Shown piece after piece: positions 36,601 to 43,863 of a stretch of DNA of 64,000 nucleotides. Origin of the DNA: Stenotrophomonas cyclobalanopsidis (GTDB lineage: Bacteria > Pseudomonadota > Gammaproteobacteria > Xanthomonadales > Xanthomonadaceae); contig NZ_VYKI01000019.1 in assembly GCF_008710035.1 (NCBI RefSeq), forward strand, positions 1 to 64,000, in the 5' to 3' direction. The notes beneath the pieces are model-generated. The model saw nothing but the letters and a program-made list of their open reading frames with translations, made no database searches and had not been told where the DNA came from. The position numbers and the translations under genes are program-made. Numbering within the stretch: position 1 is the stretch's first letter; each line of letters begins with the position of its first letter.

Positions 36601-39059
36601 AGCGGATCGCCGGCGAAGAACGCGTTGAGTTCATCGGCCGTGGCGAAGCGCTCGGTGCGCTTGGCCAGGCCATCGAGAATGCGGTTGGCCGCGTCGAGCA
36701 CCGAACGCGCCTTGCGCTGGCGGTCATCCAGCAGAGCCTGCTTGTGCGTCTCGAAGGCCTCGACCAGCTCCTCGCGCTTGCTGAGGATGTCGCCGAGGAA
36801 CTGCTCGTGCTCGCCGAACTGGCTTTCCAGCTCTTCCAGCTGCACCAGCAGGCGCGACAGCTGCTCGTCGGCCTTTTCCGGGTCGCTGGCCATCGCCAGC
36901 GCACTGGTGATGGACTGCGAGAACAGGGCGAACTGCGCGGCGAACTGGGCCACGGCCTCGGCCGAACCGAGGGTGCGGCGTCGCTGCTCGGCACGCGTGC
37001 GCGATTGGTTCAGGCGGCCGTACAGCGCGGAAATCGATTCGACCACGCGGGTACGCGCGGTGGCATCGTCCACCTTCAGCCCGGCCATCAGTTCGGACAG
37101 CATGTCCAGATCGCCGGCCATGCCACGCATGCCGTCCAGCTGCTCGTCCAGCTGGCGCGCACTGGCTGCCTGCTGGGCGGCTTCGTCCAGCACCTGCAGG
37201 CGGCTGCCCAGCGGCGCCAGCGCGGCATCGCCGGCGAGGAATTCGCCGGTGGCGGCGCCGACGCGGTCCTGCGCCTGCACCAGTTCGGCGGCCATCGCTT
37301 CGATGCGCGCGGTGTCGATGTAACGCAGCTCGCGGATGGTCAGCAGGCGCCCGCGCAGCGCGGTGATCTCGTTCAGTGCCTCGACGAAGGCCTGTATCTC
37401 GTTCCAGTTCTGCGGCTGCAGCCGGCCCAGCAGGGCCTTGAAGCTGGCCTCCGCCTCGACCATCGCCTGCGCCGACTGCTCGCGGATGGACTGGACCTTC
37501 TCGTATTCGTCCAGCACCGATTCGCCGGTGGCGCTGATCTGCCGCAGCAGCGCCTCGGCGCCGTCGCAGGCCTCGTCGCCCAGCCAGTGGTGGGCGTCGA
37601 ACAGGCGGCGGGTGTCGGCCACCAGGCGCTGGTAGCGCTGCACCGAGACATCCTGGCCGTCGATCTCGCGGGCCAGGTTGAACAGGTTGGAGATGCCGCG
37701 CACCAGCTCGGCATTGCCGATGCGACCCATGAAGGTGTTGCCGGGCGGACGACTCGCGGCGAACTCGTCGCTGCTGAACGGCGTCTGCCAGACCTGCATC
37801 GGGTGGATGCGCGTGGGCTCGGTGCCCTCGGCATGGAACAGCACCATGCGCCCATCCTGCATGAACGCATAGCCGTGGCCGAACACCGGGTTCTGCAGCA
37901 CGCGCTGGATGGTGTTGTAGACGAACAGCGCCGAGCGCCCGCCTTCGCGCTCGTAGAAGATGTACAGCACGTCCTCGCCATTGGGCGAACGGATGCTGCG
38001 CTTGAACTGCATGCCGGCCATCGAGGCATCGAAGGCCTTGTGCTCGCCGCCCTGCAGGTAATAGCCACCGGGGAAGATGACGCCATGGTCTTCGGGCAGC
38101 TGCACGCAGGCCTGGACGATGGCGTCGTTGCGCACGATGTCGCCGGTGAGCGTGTTGTAGATCAGCCCGCGCCAGACGGTCTCGCGGTACGGCAGCACCT
38201 TCAGCAGCAGCAGCGAGCCGACACGGGCGAACTCGAACTGGGCGTCGTCCAGCGACTGCGTGCTGTCCTCCACCGGTTCGCTGTAGATGCCCTGCCCGGT
38301 CTCGGTGTTGTTCTCGACCTTGATGGTCAGGTCGCCACCGGTGGTCTCCACGAACAGGGTGTCGAGGATGTTCAGGTGCGAATGGCGGCCGTTGACCGCG
38401 AGGTCGCGGGTGGCCTTGGTCCATTCGAAGTCGAACGGCGGCGGCAGGGCGATATCGCGTTCGCCGCGCGCATCGAGATAGGTCAGCTCGCCTTCGCGCG
38501 ACAGCGCCCAGCGGAACACGCGCACGTCGCTGCTGCGCTCGCCGATCTGGAACGAGGCCAGCAGCTTGTCGCCGACCACGATCAGCTGCAGCAGGCGCGC
38601 ATGCTTGTAGTAGGCGTACAGCTCGTTGAAGTCGTGCACGAAGCCGGGCTGGTCGAGGAAGCTGCCCTTCAGCTCCAGCGCGGCCACATCGTAGCCGTCC
38701 TTGCCCTGCACCAGCCGGTACAGGCCGAACACATCCTCGATGCGGGTATGGGTCTTGAGCCCGATGTAGACGTTGTAGCCGAACAGCAGGCGGTCAGGCC
38801 CGACCTGGACGATGTCCCGGCCAACGCAGTTGTTCTCGCTGCGGATGCGGAAGCGGCCGATCACCTCCAGCCGGCTGTCACCGAATTCGGCCAGGCGCTG
38901 GCGGTTGAGGGTCTCGGCCAGGGCCTGCAGGCGCTGGCCCTGCTCGCTGAGGCGGCGGCGCAGGACTTCGTAGGCACCGCCCTGGGCGACGGCCAGGTCG
39001 ACGGTGCTGCCGCCGGCCTCCGGCGCGGGGGTTTCGGCGGACGGATGGGTTTCAGACAT
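33639..39059 (-). CDS. Giant AAA+ ATPase with DUF3686-type N-terminus ('DNA repair ATPase')
   Basis: An 1806-residue cytosolic protein. The N-terminal 450 residues form a beta-rich region of the DUF3686 type (LEVIGRFRIRSENNCVGRDIVQ, FGYNVYIGLKTHTRIEDVFGLY). About 450-850 is predicted coiled coil. An AAA+ module follows, with Walker A SPPGYGKTT near residue 1305 and Walker B MLYVDDIQ near 1368, then sensor-like VVMAGNPYTESGEVFKIPDMLANR. A long helical C-terminal part ends in a low-complexity Ala/Pro segment. Databases call relatives 'DNA repair ATPase', but I see no nuclease or DNA-binding motif. It lies between a flotillin gene and a coiled-coil gene, which suggests membrane-linked work. Confidence 0.88.
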   Translation of the reverse strand: MSETHPSAETPAPEAGGSTVDLAVAQGGAYEVLRRRLSEQGQRLQALAETLNRQRLAEFGDSRLEVIGRFRIRSENNCVGRDIVQVGPDRLLFGYNVYIGLKTHTRIEDVFGLYRLVQGKDGYDVAALELKGSFLDQPGFVHDFNELYAYYKHARLLQLIVVGDKLLASFQIGERSSDVRVFRWALSREGELTYLDARGERDIALPPPFDFEWTKATRDLAVNGRHSHLNILDTLFVETTGGDLTIKVENNTETGQGIYSEPVEDSTQSLDDAQFEFARVGSLLLLKVLPYRETVWRGLIYNTLTGDIVRNDAIVQACVQLPEDHGVIFPGGYYLQGGEHKAFDASMAGMQFKRSIRSPNGEDVLYIFYEREGGRSALFVYNTIQRVLQNPVFGHGYAFMQDGRMVLFHAEGTEPTRIHPMQVWQTPFSSDEFAASRPPGNTFMGRIGNAELVRGISNLFNLAREIDGQDVSVQRYQRLVADTRRLFDAHHWLGDEACDGAEALLRQISATGESVLDEYEKVQSIREQSAQAMVEAEASFKALLGRLQPQNWNEIQAFVEALNEITALRGRLLTIRELRYIDTARIEAMAAELVQAQDRVGAATGEFLAGDAALAPLGSRLQVLDEAAQQAASARQLDEQLDGMRGMAGDLDMLSELMAGLKVDDATARTRVVESISALYGRLNQSRTRAEQRRRTLGSAEAVAQFAAQFALFSQSITSALAMASDPEKADEQLSRLLVQLEELESQFGEHEQFLGDILSKREELVEAFETHKQALLDDRQRKARSVLDAANRILDGLAKRTERFATADELNAFFAGDPLILKLRELAERLRTLRDNVKADDIEARLKGVRDQAVRQLRDRSDLYEAGGNVVRLGPRHRFSVNTQALDLTLLPRGDTLAIHLTGTDFLETLHDPQLDALKPFWPVTLDSESDAIYRGEYLAGSLLLAAQAGRDGLDLAQLQQDVASPEALDQRVRTFAAPRYREGYERGIHDHDAALILRALLPLQQSAGALRHEPRVRALALLFWAAQQREDAVKQWPSRQAGAETIARLFGSDEGRSALRTEMAAAIAAFAQAEALPFDDEAAEAGAAYLGEELINGEPVFSTSKHAQALLDALAQQLEQAGQREALERALQRAQEPLAARWALAGQWLRALAGLPAQAAHAGYADEAAALLLVQRQLRTRGSDAPLRVDVAGLLGEHPRIHGGTLSLSLDDFLARLQHHLKRFVPDFHAYQAVRQGIINRERQTLRLSEFKARPLSSFVRNKLINDVYLGVIGDNLAKQMGTVGENKRSDLMGLLMMISPPGYGKTTLMEYVAHRLGLVFMKINGPALGHEVRSLDPEQAPDATSRQELEKLNLALEMGNNTMLYVDDIQHTHPEFLQKFISLCDGTRRIEGVWRGKTRTYDMRGKKFCVVMAGNPYTESGEVFKIPDMLANRADIYNLGDVLGGMEAAFTLSYIENSLTSNPVLAPLATRDMADLYLLVDRAMGKDVSTNGLSHAYSGAEVNEITATLQRMLRVRDVVYRVNQQYIASAAQDDRYRTEPPFRLQGSYRNMNKLAEKISPVMNEDELQQLISDHYLGEAQLLTTGAEENLLKLGELRGVLDEAQVQRWAQIKRDFLRNKAMGADDSDVGGRVVAQLADIASALQLPPAAPVLAADPAPWPALLDALQRLADVRPAERAPSEPAPSEPAPAAATEPVQTAASSAPATPLADDLQAGLAPLVQLLVASQARQEQVSQTLAAFAAWARQQVEGAAGSNAAAVRRPRVRRASTPEERALDEALMRHFYGESLPADATDGTPMPPPLP

Positions 39060-39115
39060 CAGCAGGCTTCCGGCTCACGGACGGCCGGCCATGGTCGCGG
39101 CCGGCGCGGGCGGAC

Positions 39116-39134
39116 GATGGCCGCAGCGGCCATC
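39116..39134. other. Intra-operon hairpin between flotillin and giant ATPase genes
   Basis: The 85-nt spacer (39060-39144) contains a perfect 8-pair stem GATGGCCG-cag-CGGCCATC and just beside it a second dyad CCGGCC...GGCCGG (39084-39103). There is no T-run. They might set the ratio of flotillin to ATPase by pausing or mRNA processing. Confidence 0.4.
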
Positions 39135-39144
39135 GCCCGGTGCA

Positions 39145-41163
39145 TCAACGGTCGCTGTCGACCAGGGCGGGCGACACGCTCGGCGCCACCTCGGCGTCGC
39201 CGGCGATCTGCCGCGGTGACGGATCGGCCACGGCCACGCCCAGGTAGCGCTGCATCAGCTCCTGCACGATCGGGCTCTTGCCAGCGAAGCCTTCGATCGA
39301 CTTGCCCAGCGACACCGCCTTGACCAGGTTCTCGAACATGCCACCGTCGCCACCGACCAGGTCGATGTCGGCGTTGCGCAGTGCGCTGGCGATGACGTTG
39401 GCGTTCTCGCGCGACACTTCCTTGCCCGCTTCGATGGAGGCCAGCGCCTGCTTCAGGCTGTTGTCCAGCATCATTCGGAACTCTTCGTGGCCACGCGCCT
39501 GGTCGCTCAGCGAAGCGATCGCCTCGAACTTGCGCACCAGGCCCTCGGCTTCGGCCAGCAGCTTCTTCTGCACCACGCCGGCTTCGGCGTTGCCCAGCGA
39601 TTCGGTGGCTGTGGCACGGGCCAGGCCCATCTTCTCCTCGCCCTGGGCCTGGGCCTGCAGGGTCTCGGCCAGCACGCGGGCTTCGTTGCTGCCCTGCTTC
39701 AGGTTGGCTTCGGCCTTGGCTTCGATCACGCGGGCTTCGGCGATGCCGACCTTTTCGATGGCCAGCGCGGAAGCTTCACGCACCTGCGCTTCGGCCAGGC
39801 CCGGCGCGGCCTGTTCGGCACGGAACGCATCGGCCAGCAGGCGCTTTGCCTCGGCCTGCTTGCCGGCCGCTTCGTGCTCGGCCTGGGCCAGGGTGGTCAG
39901 CTCCACCGCGCGGTGTTTGGAGGCGGTCTCGCGGGCCTGCGCTTCCTTCACTTCGCGCACCAGCGATTCCTGCGCCTTGGCTTCGGCTTCCAGGATCAGC
40001 ACCTGCTTCTGGCGGTCGGCCTCGGAGACCTCGCGCACTTCCTTGATGCGCTCTTCTTCCTGGGCCACGGTCTTGTCGATGGAGATGCGTTCGCGGGTAA
40101 TGTTGGCCACGTCCATCTTGCCCTGCTCGACCACCTTGTCGCGCTCCACGCCCTGCAGCTGCACTTCGCGGTCGGTGGTGACCTGCTCCAGCTGGCGCGC
40201 ACGCTCCACGCGCTCGGCTTCGATGGCCACCGCACGCTGGCGGTTCTGTTCGGCCACTTCCACTTCGCGCAGGCGGTTCTGGTCGCGGATCTCGATCAGC
40301 TGCTGTGCTTCGATGCGAGCGTTCTCGGACAGCTGGCGCTGCTCTTCCTGCACCTTGGCAGTCTCGGCTTCCTCGCGGGCGCGGATGGTCTCGATCTCGC
40401 GCTTCTGCCGCGCCTCGGCCTCGGCCTGCTGGCGTTCCAGGGCCAGCAGCGCTTCGCGTGCTTCCACGTTCTTCTTAGTGATGGCGAGCTTCTCGTTCTG
40501 CTCCAACTCGTTGGTCACCACGTTCTGCGCGGCGGTCAGCTCGGTGATCTTGCGGATGCCCTGCGCGTCGAGGATGTTGAACTGGTCCAGCAGCGACTTC
40601 GGGGTCTGTTCCAGGTAATCGATGGCCACGTCTTCCAGCACATAGCCGTTCAGGTCGTTGCCGATGACCGCGATGATCTCATCGCGGAATTCCTGGCGCT
40701 TCTCGAACAGTTCGGTGAAGTCGAACTTCTTGCCGACCGTCTTCAGCGCCTCGGAGAACTTGGCGTTGAACAGCTCATCGACCGCGTGCTTGTCCGACGC
40801 ACGGTCGGCACCGATGGCCTTGGCCACGCGCAGCACGTCGGCCTGGGTTTCGTTCACCCGCAGGTAGAAGGCCACGGCGATGTCGGCGCGCATGTTGTCG
40901 CGGCAGATCAGGCCTTCCTTGCCGCGGCGGTCGATCTGCAGGGTGATCAGGCTGATGCGCATCAGCTCGGCGCGGTACAGCACCGGGATGATCAGCGCAC
41001 CGGTGAAGTGCACCTTGGGCGTGGCGCTCATGTCGTTGACGATCAGGGCCACGCCCTGGTCGACCTTGCGGTAGAACGCCTTGAACAGTCCGGCCAGGCC
41101 CAGCAGCAGGCCTACGACGACGATGATCCCGATCAGGAAGGGGGCCGCGCCAGCGAAACTCAT
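39145..41163 (-). CDS. Flotillin-family (YqiK-like) membrane scaffold protein
   Basis: A 672-residue protein with one N-terminal membrane helix (FLIGIIVVVGLLLGLAGLF), then a band-7/SPFH domain (about 30-220; YRKVDQGVALIVND) and a very long coiled coil (about 225-500, rich in Glu/Ala/Arg), with a C-terminal flotillin region (RNADIDLVGGDGGMFENLVKAV). Flotillins organise membrane microdomains. The ATG overlaps the last base of the upstream stop (TGATG) and the pair corresponds to E. coli yqiJ-yqiK. Here it is joined to an ATPase and TelA. Confidence 0.93.
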   Translation of the reverse strand: MSFAGAAPFLIGIIVVVGLLLGLAGLFKAFYRKVDQGVALIVNDMSATPKVHFTGALIIPVLYRAELMRISLITLQIDRRGKEGLICRDNMRADIAVAFYLRVNETQADVLRVAKAIGADRASDKHAVDELFNAKFSEALKTVGKKFDFTELFEKRQEFRDEIIAVIGNDLNGYVLEDVAIDYLEQTPKSLLDQFNILDAQGIRKITELTAAQNVVTNELEQNEKLAITKKNVEAREALLALERQQAEAEARQKREIETIRAREEAETAKVQEEQRQLSENARIEAQQLIEIRDQNRLREVEVAEQNRQRAVAIEAERVERARQLEQVTTDREVQLQGVERDKVVEQGKMDVANITRERISIDKTVAQEEERIKEVREVSEADRQKQVLILEAEAKAQESLVREVKEAQARETASKHRAVELTTLAQAEHEAAGKQAEAKRLLADAFRAEQAAPGLAEAQVREASALAIEKVGIAEARVIEAKAEANLKQGSNEARVLAETLQAQAQGEEKMGLARATATESLGNAEAGVVQKKLLAEAEGLVRKFEAIASLSDQARGHEEFRMMLDNSLKQALASIEAGKEVSRENANVIASALRNADIDLVGGDGGMFENLVKAVSLGKSIEGFAGKSPIVQELMQRYLGVAVADPSPRQIAGDAEVAPSVSPALVDSDR

Positions 41164-41834
41164 CAGTGATTCTCCTTGTTGCCCGGAAGCAGGTTGTCCT
41201 GGAAATCGAGGGCGACCGCGTCGGCGCGGACCACCCGGTAGTAGTGCTGTTCGGCCACGTGCTCGACCAGCACGATGCGCTCGCCACGCTGCAGTTCGAT
41301 GTCGCTGCGCACCTGCAGGATCAGCCCGGCGCCGCCATCATCGACATTGGCATGGCCGCTGCGGGCGTCCACCCGCGGCGAGGCGACCACGCCCACCCGG
41401 CCCAGCAGGGAGGCCTGCGCGACCGGCTGCAGGCGCTGCAGGAAACTGCGGATGGGCCGCAGCAGCAGTGCGGTGATCGGCACCGCCGGCAGCGGCGCGA
41501 GCACGGCCACGAGCGTGCCGAAGCCCCAGCGCAGCACGTCCGGCAGCGGCAGCAGGATGAAAAGATGGATGAAATAGGTCAGCGCCCAGCCGAAGAACCC
41601 CAGCAGGGTGACCACGACCATGACCGGCACGCCGCCGAGGCCGAAGCGCTGCAGCAGGGCCGACAGGCCGCTGAGGTCGGTGCCGCCGTCCAGCGCACCG
41701 TCGGCGCCGAGGTCGCCGAAGCCGTCATCAACCAGCCCAAATGCGGCAAGCCCCCAATAGACCAGCGAGACCGCCAGCAGGACGCTGTACGGCAGGGTCG
41801 GGTAACCGAACACGACGGTGAGGAATTCCTGCAT
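41163..41834 (-). CDS. YqiJ/NfeD-like membrane protein with OB fold
   Basis: A 223-residue protein with three membrane segments (PYSVLLAVSLVYWGLAAFG; VPVMVVVTLLGFFGWALTYFIHLFILLPL; LVAVLAPLPAVPITALLL) followed by a soluble C-terminal OB-type domain (LGRVGVVASPRVDARSGHANVDDGGAGL, GERIVLVEHVAEQHYYRVV) as in NfeD proteins, the usual partners of flotillins. It heads the operon; a possible promoter lies at 41939-41968. Function is inferred from the partnership only. Confidence 0.88.
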   Translation of the reverse strand: MQEFLTVVFGYPTLPYSVLLAVSLVYWGLAAFGLVDDGFGDLGADGALDGGTDLSGLSALLQRFGLGGVPVMVVVTLLGFFGWALTYFIHLFILLPLPDVLRWGFGTLVAVLAPLPAVPITALLLRPIRSFLQRLQPVAQASLLGRVGVVASPRVDARSGHANVDDGGAGLILQVRSDIELQRGERIVLVEHVAEQHYYRVVRADAVALDFQDNLLPGNKENH

Positions 41835-41938
41835 CGCTTTGCCTTCCCGGGCTGTGGGCGCGTGACGCCCCGTTCGGAATCCGCCGGGGGCGGTTCCGTC
41901 GATCCCACCACGGCCCTCATGGCCATGGCTTCCCCTTC

Positions 41939-41968
41939 ATCCTATGTGAAGAGGGCGTGCAGGGACAA
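41939..41968 (-). promoter_or_regulatory. Possible promoter of the flotillin-ATPase-TelA operon
   Basis: On the minus strand TTGTCC (41968-41963) and TAGGAT (41944-41939) are separated by 18 nt, about 105 nt before the first start codon. The match is moderate and no alternative sigma-factor signature is evident. Confidence 0.35.
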
Positions 41969-42021
41969 ATGTGAAGGCGCGAGCCGCCCGCAGGCGGCCA
42001 CGCGCGGGGTGCGCGCCGGGA

Positions 42022-42678
42022 TTACTCCAGCACGGTGCAGTCGGCGCTGCGCACTTCCTCGACGAACGTGCGCATCTTGTAGCCGTCCTTGATGCCCGGC
42101 TCGACCTCGATGCCGCTGGACACATCCACGCCCCACGGCAGGGTGGCGAGGATGGCGTCCTTCACGTTTTCCGGGTTGAGCCCGCCGGCCAGCAGGAACG
42201 GGCGGTGCAGGCCGGTCGGAATGCGCGCCCAGTCGAAGGCCACGCCGGTGCCGCCACCGCCGCCCGGGGCGTGGCTGTCGAACAGGAAGCCGGCCGCGCT
42301 CGGGTAACGCAGCTGCAGCGTGCGTGCGTTGACGTCCTCGCGGCCGCCCATGGCGATGGCTTTCAGGTAGGGCATGTTGAAACTGCGGCAGAAGCTCTCG
42401 TCTTCCTCGCCATGGAACTGCAGCAGGGTCGGACGCACGGTGCGCAGCACTTCACGCACCTCTTCCTTGCTGTTGTTGCGGAACAGCGCCACCACGTCGA
42501 CCATCGGTGCGATCGCCTGGCGCATTGCCCGGGCTTCGGCCGGGGCGACCCGGCGGCTGCTTTCACGGGCAAAGATGAAGCCCACCGCGTCCACGCCCAG
42601 TTCGCCGGCCAGGCGCACATCGCCGGCGCGGGTCATGCCACAGAACTTGATGCGGGTACGGTAGTAGGAGCGGCTCAT
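42022..42678 (-). CDS. trpF: Phosphoribosylanthranilate isomerase
   Basis: Third step of tryptophan synthesis from anthranilate. The 218-residue TIM barrel from ATG 42678 has the catalytic Cys in [12 protein letters not shown], the substrate region [13 protein letters not shown], the catalytic Asp in [15 protein letters not shown], and the phosphate loops [10 protein letters not shown] and [16 protein letters not shown]. It overlaps the truA stop by 4 nt (ATGA). In many relatives trpF is close to trpBA; here they are 14 kb apart. Confidence 0.96.
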   Translation of the reverse strand: MSRSYYRTRIKFCGMTRAGDVRLAGELGVDAVGFIFARESSRRVAPAEARAMRQAIAPMVDVVALFRNNSKEEVREVLRTVRPTLLQFHGEEDESFCRSFNMPYLKAIAMGGREDVNARTLQLRYPSAAGFLFDSHAPGGGGGTGVAFDWARIPTGLHRPFLLAGGLNPENVKDAILATLPWGVDVSSGIEVEPGIKDGYKMRTFVEEVRSADCTVLE

Positions 42679-43445
42679 AAGGTGACCTCGGCAGGCAGAT
42701 GCCAGTTGTCGGGGTACAGCGGCCCCAGGAACACCAGCCCCTGCGGAGGTGCGGTAGGGCCGGCAACGGTTCGGTCGCGTCCGGCCAGCAGCTCGGCGAT
42801 CCACTCCACCGGTTTCTCGCCGCTGCCGACCAGGATCAGCGAACCGACGATATTGCGGACCATGTGATGAAGGAATGCATTACCGCGCACCGCCACCTCG
42901 ATGACCTCGCCCTGGCGGCTGACCTGCAGCGACTGCAGCTCACGCCGCGCATGCAGAGCCTGGCAGTGCACCGAGCGGAACGCACTGAAGTCGTTCTCGC
43001 CGAGCAGCGCCTGGCCTGCGGCATGCATGAGGGTCTCGTCCAGCGCCCGTCGTTCCCAGCTGAGGGTCTGCCGGTCCAGCGCCGGGCGCACCTCGCGGTT
43101 GAGCAGGCGGTAGCGATAGCGGCGCGCACGCGCCGAGAAGCGGGCGTGGAAATCATCGGCCACCGGCACGCACCAGCGCACCGCGATTGAACGCGGCAGG
43201 CGGGTGGTGGTTCCCAGCATCCAGGCGCGCGGGTCGCGCACCACGTCGGTATCGAAATGCACGACCTGGCACTGGCCGTGCACGCCCGCATCGGTGCGGC
43301 CGGCGCAGACCACCTGCAGCGGCGCGTCGGCCACCGAGGACAGGGCCTTCTCCAGGCTGGCCTGGACACTGGGTCCGCCCTCGCCCAGGTTCTGCCAGCC
43401 CCTGAAATCGCTGCCGTCGTACTCGACGCCGAGCGCGTAACGCAT
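42675..43445 (-). CDS. truA: tRNA pseudouridine(38-40) synthase
   Basis: Isomerises uridines 38-40 of the tRNA anticodon stem. The 256-residue protein has the catalytic Asp motif [20 protein letters not shown], the N-terminal [16 protein letters not shown] and the C-terminal [17 protein letters not shown], all characteristic of TruA. Length is typical. It is coupled to trpF by a 4-nt overlap, a gene order shared with other gammaproteobacteria. Confidence 0.97.
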   Translation of the reverse strand: MRYALGVEYDGSDFRGWQNLGEGGPSVQASLEKALSSVADAPLQVVCAGRTDAGVHGQCQVVHFDTDVVRDPRAWMLGTTTRLPRSIAVRWCVPVADDFHARFSARARRYRYRLLNREVRPALDRQTLSWERRALDETLMHAAGQALLGENDFSAFRSVHCQALHARRELQSLQVSRQGEVIEVAVRGNAFLHHMVRNIVGSLILVGSGEKPVEWIAELLAGRDRTVAGPTAPPQGLVFLGPLYPDNWHLPAEVTL

Positions 43446-43480
43446 GTGCTGCTACCTCGATATTGCGGGTGGGACGGCGC

Positions 43481-43840
43481 TCAGGCCGGGTCGCGTTCGG
43501 ACCAGACCGCCAGTTCGTTGCCACCAGGCTCGACGAACTGGAAGCGGCTGCCACCGGGGAAAGAGAAAACGGGCCGGACGACCTGCCCGCCGGCCGCACG
43601 CACCGCGGCTTCGACCGGTGACAGCAGGTCGGCATACAGCACCAGCAGCGGTGCGCCGGACTCGGCACGCTGCGGCTGGCCGCGGAAGAAGCCGCCCTGC
43701 AGGCGGCAATCGTCGAAGGCGGTGTAGTCCTCGCCGTAGTCGACGAACGACCAGCCGAACACGGCCTCGAAGAAGGCACGGCTGGCGGCCGGGTCGGCCG
43801 AGGCGAACTCAACGTAGTCGATGCGGTTTTCGCGGCTCAT
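43481..43840 (-). CDS. VOC-family (glyoxalase/bleomycin resistance-like) protein
   Basis: A single VOC module of 119 residues: IDYVEFASADPAASRAFFEAVFGW opens the beta-alpha-beta-beta-beta fold and VEPGGNELAVWSE closes it, the latter with the usual metal-ligand Glu. The substrate is unknown; such proteins include glyoxalases, isomerases and antibiotic-binding proteins. It lies 23 nt after fimV's neighbour boundary on the same strand as truA and fimV. Confidence 0.85.
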   Translation of the reverse strand: MSRENRIDYVEFASADPAASRAFFEAVFGWSFVDYGEDYTAFDDCRLQGGFFRGQPQRAESGAPLLVLYADLLSPVEAAVRAAGGQVVRPVFSFPGGSRFQFVEPGGNELAVWSERDPA

Positions 43841-43863
43841 GGGTGGCCCCTGTGGTCCAGTGG

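Noticed and set aside
35448-39323. A very long open frame antisense to the giant ATPase gene (about 1290 codons)
   Set aside because: It is made of Arg/Gln/Gly/His-rich sequence without any family motif, a usual side effect of high GC content and codon bias opposite a real gene.
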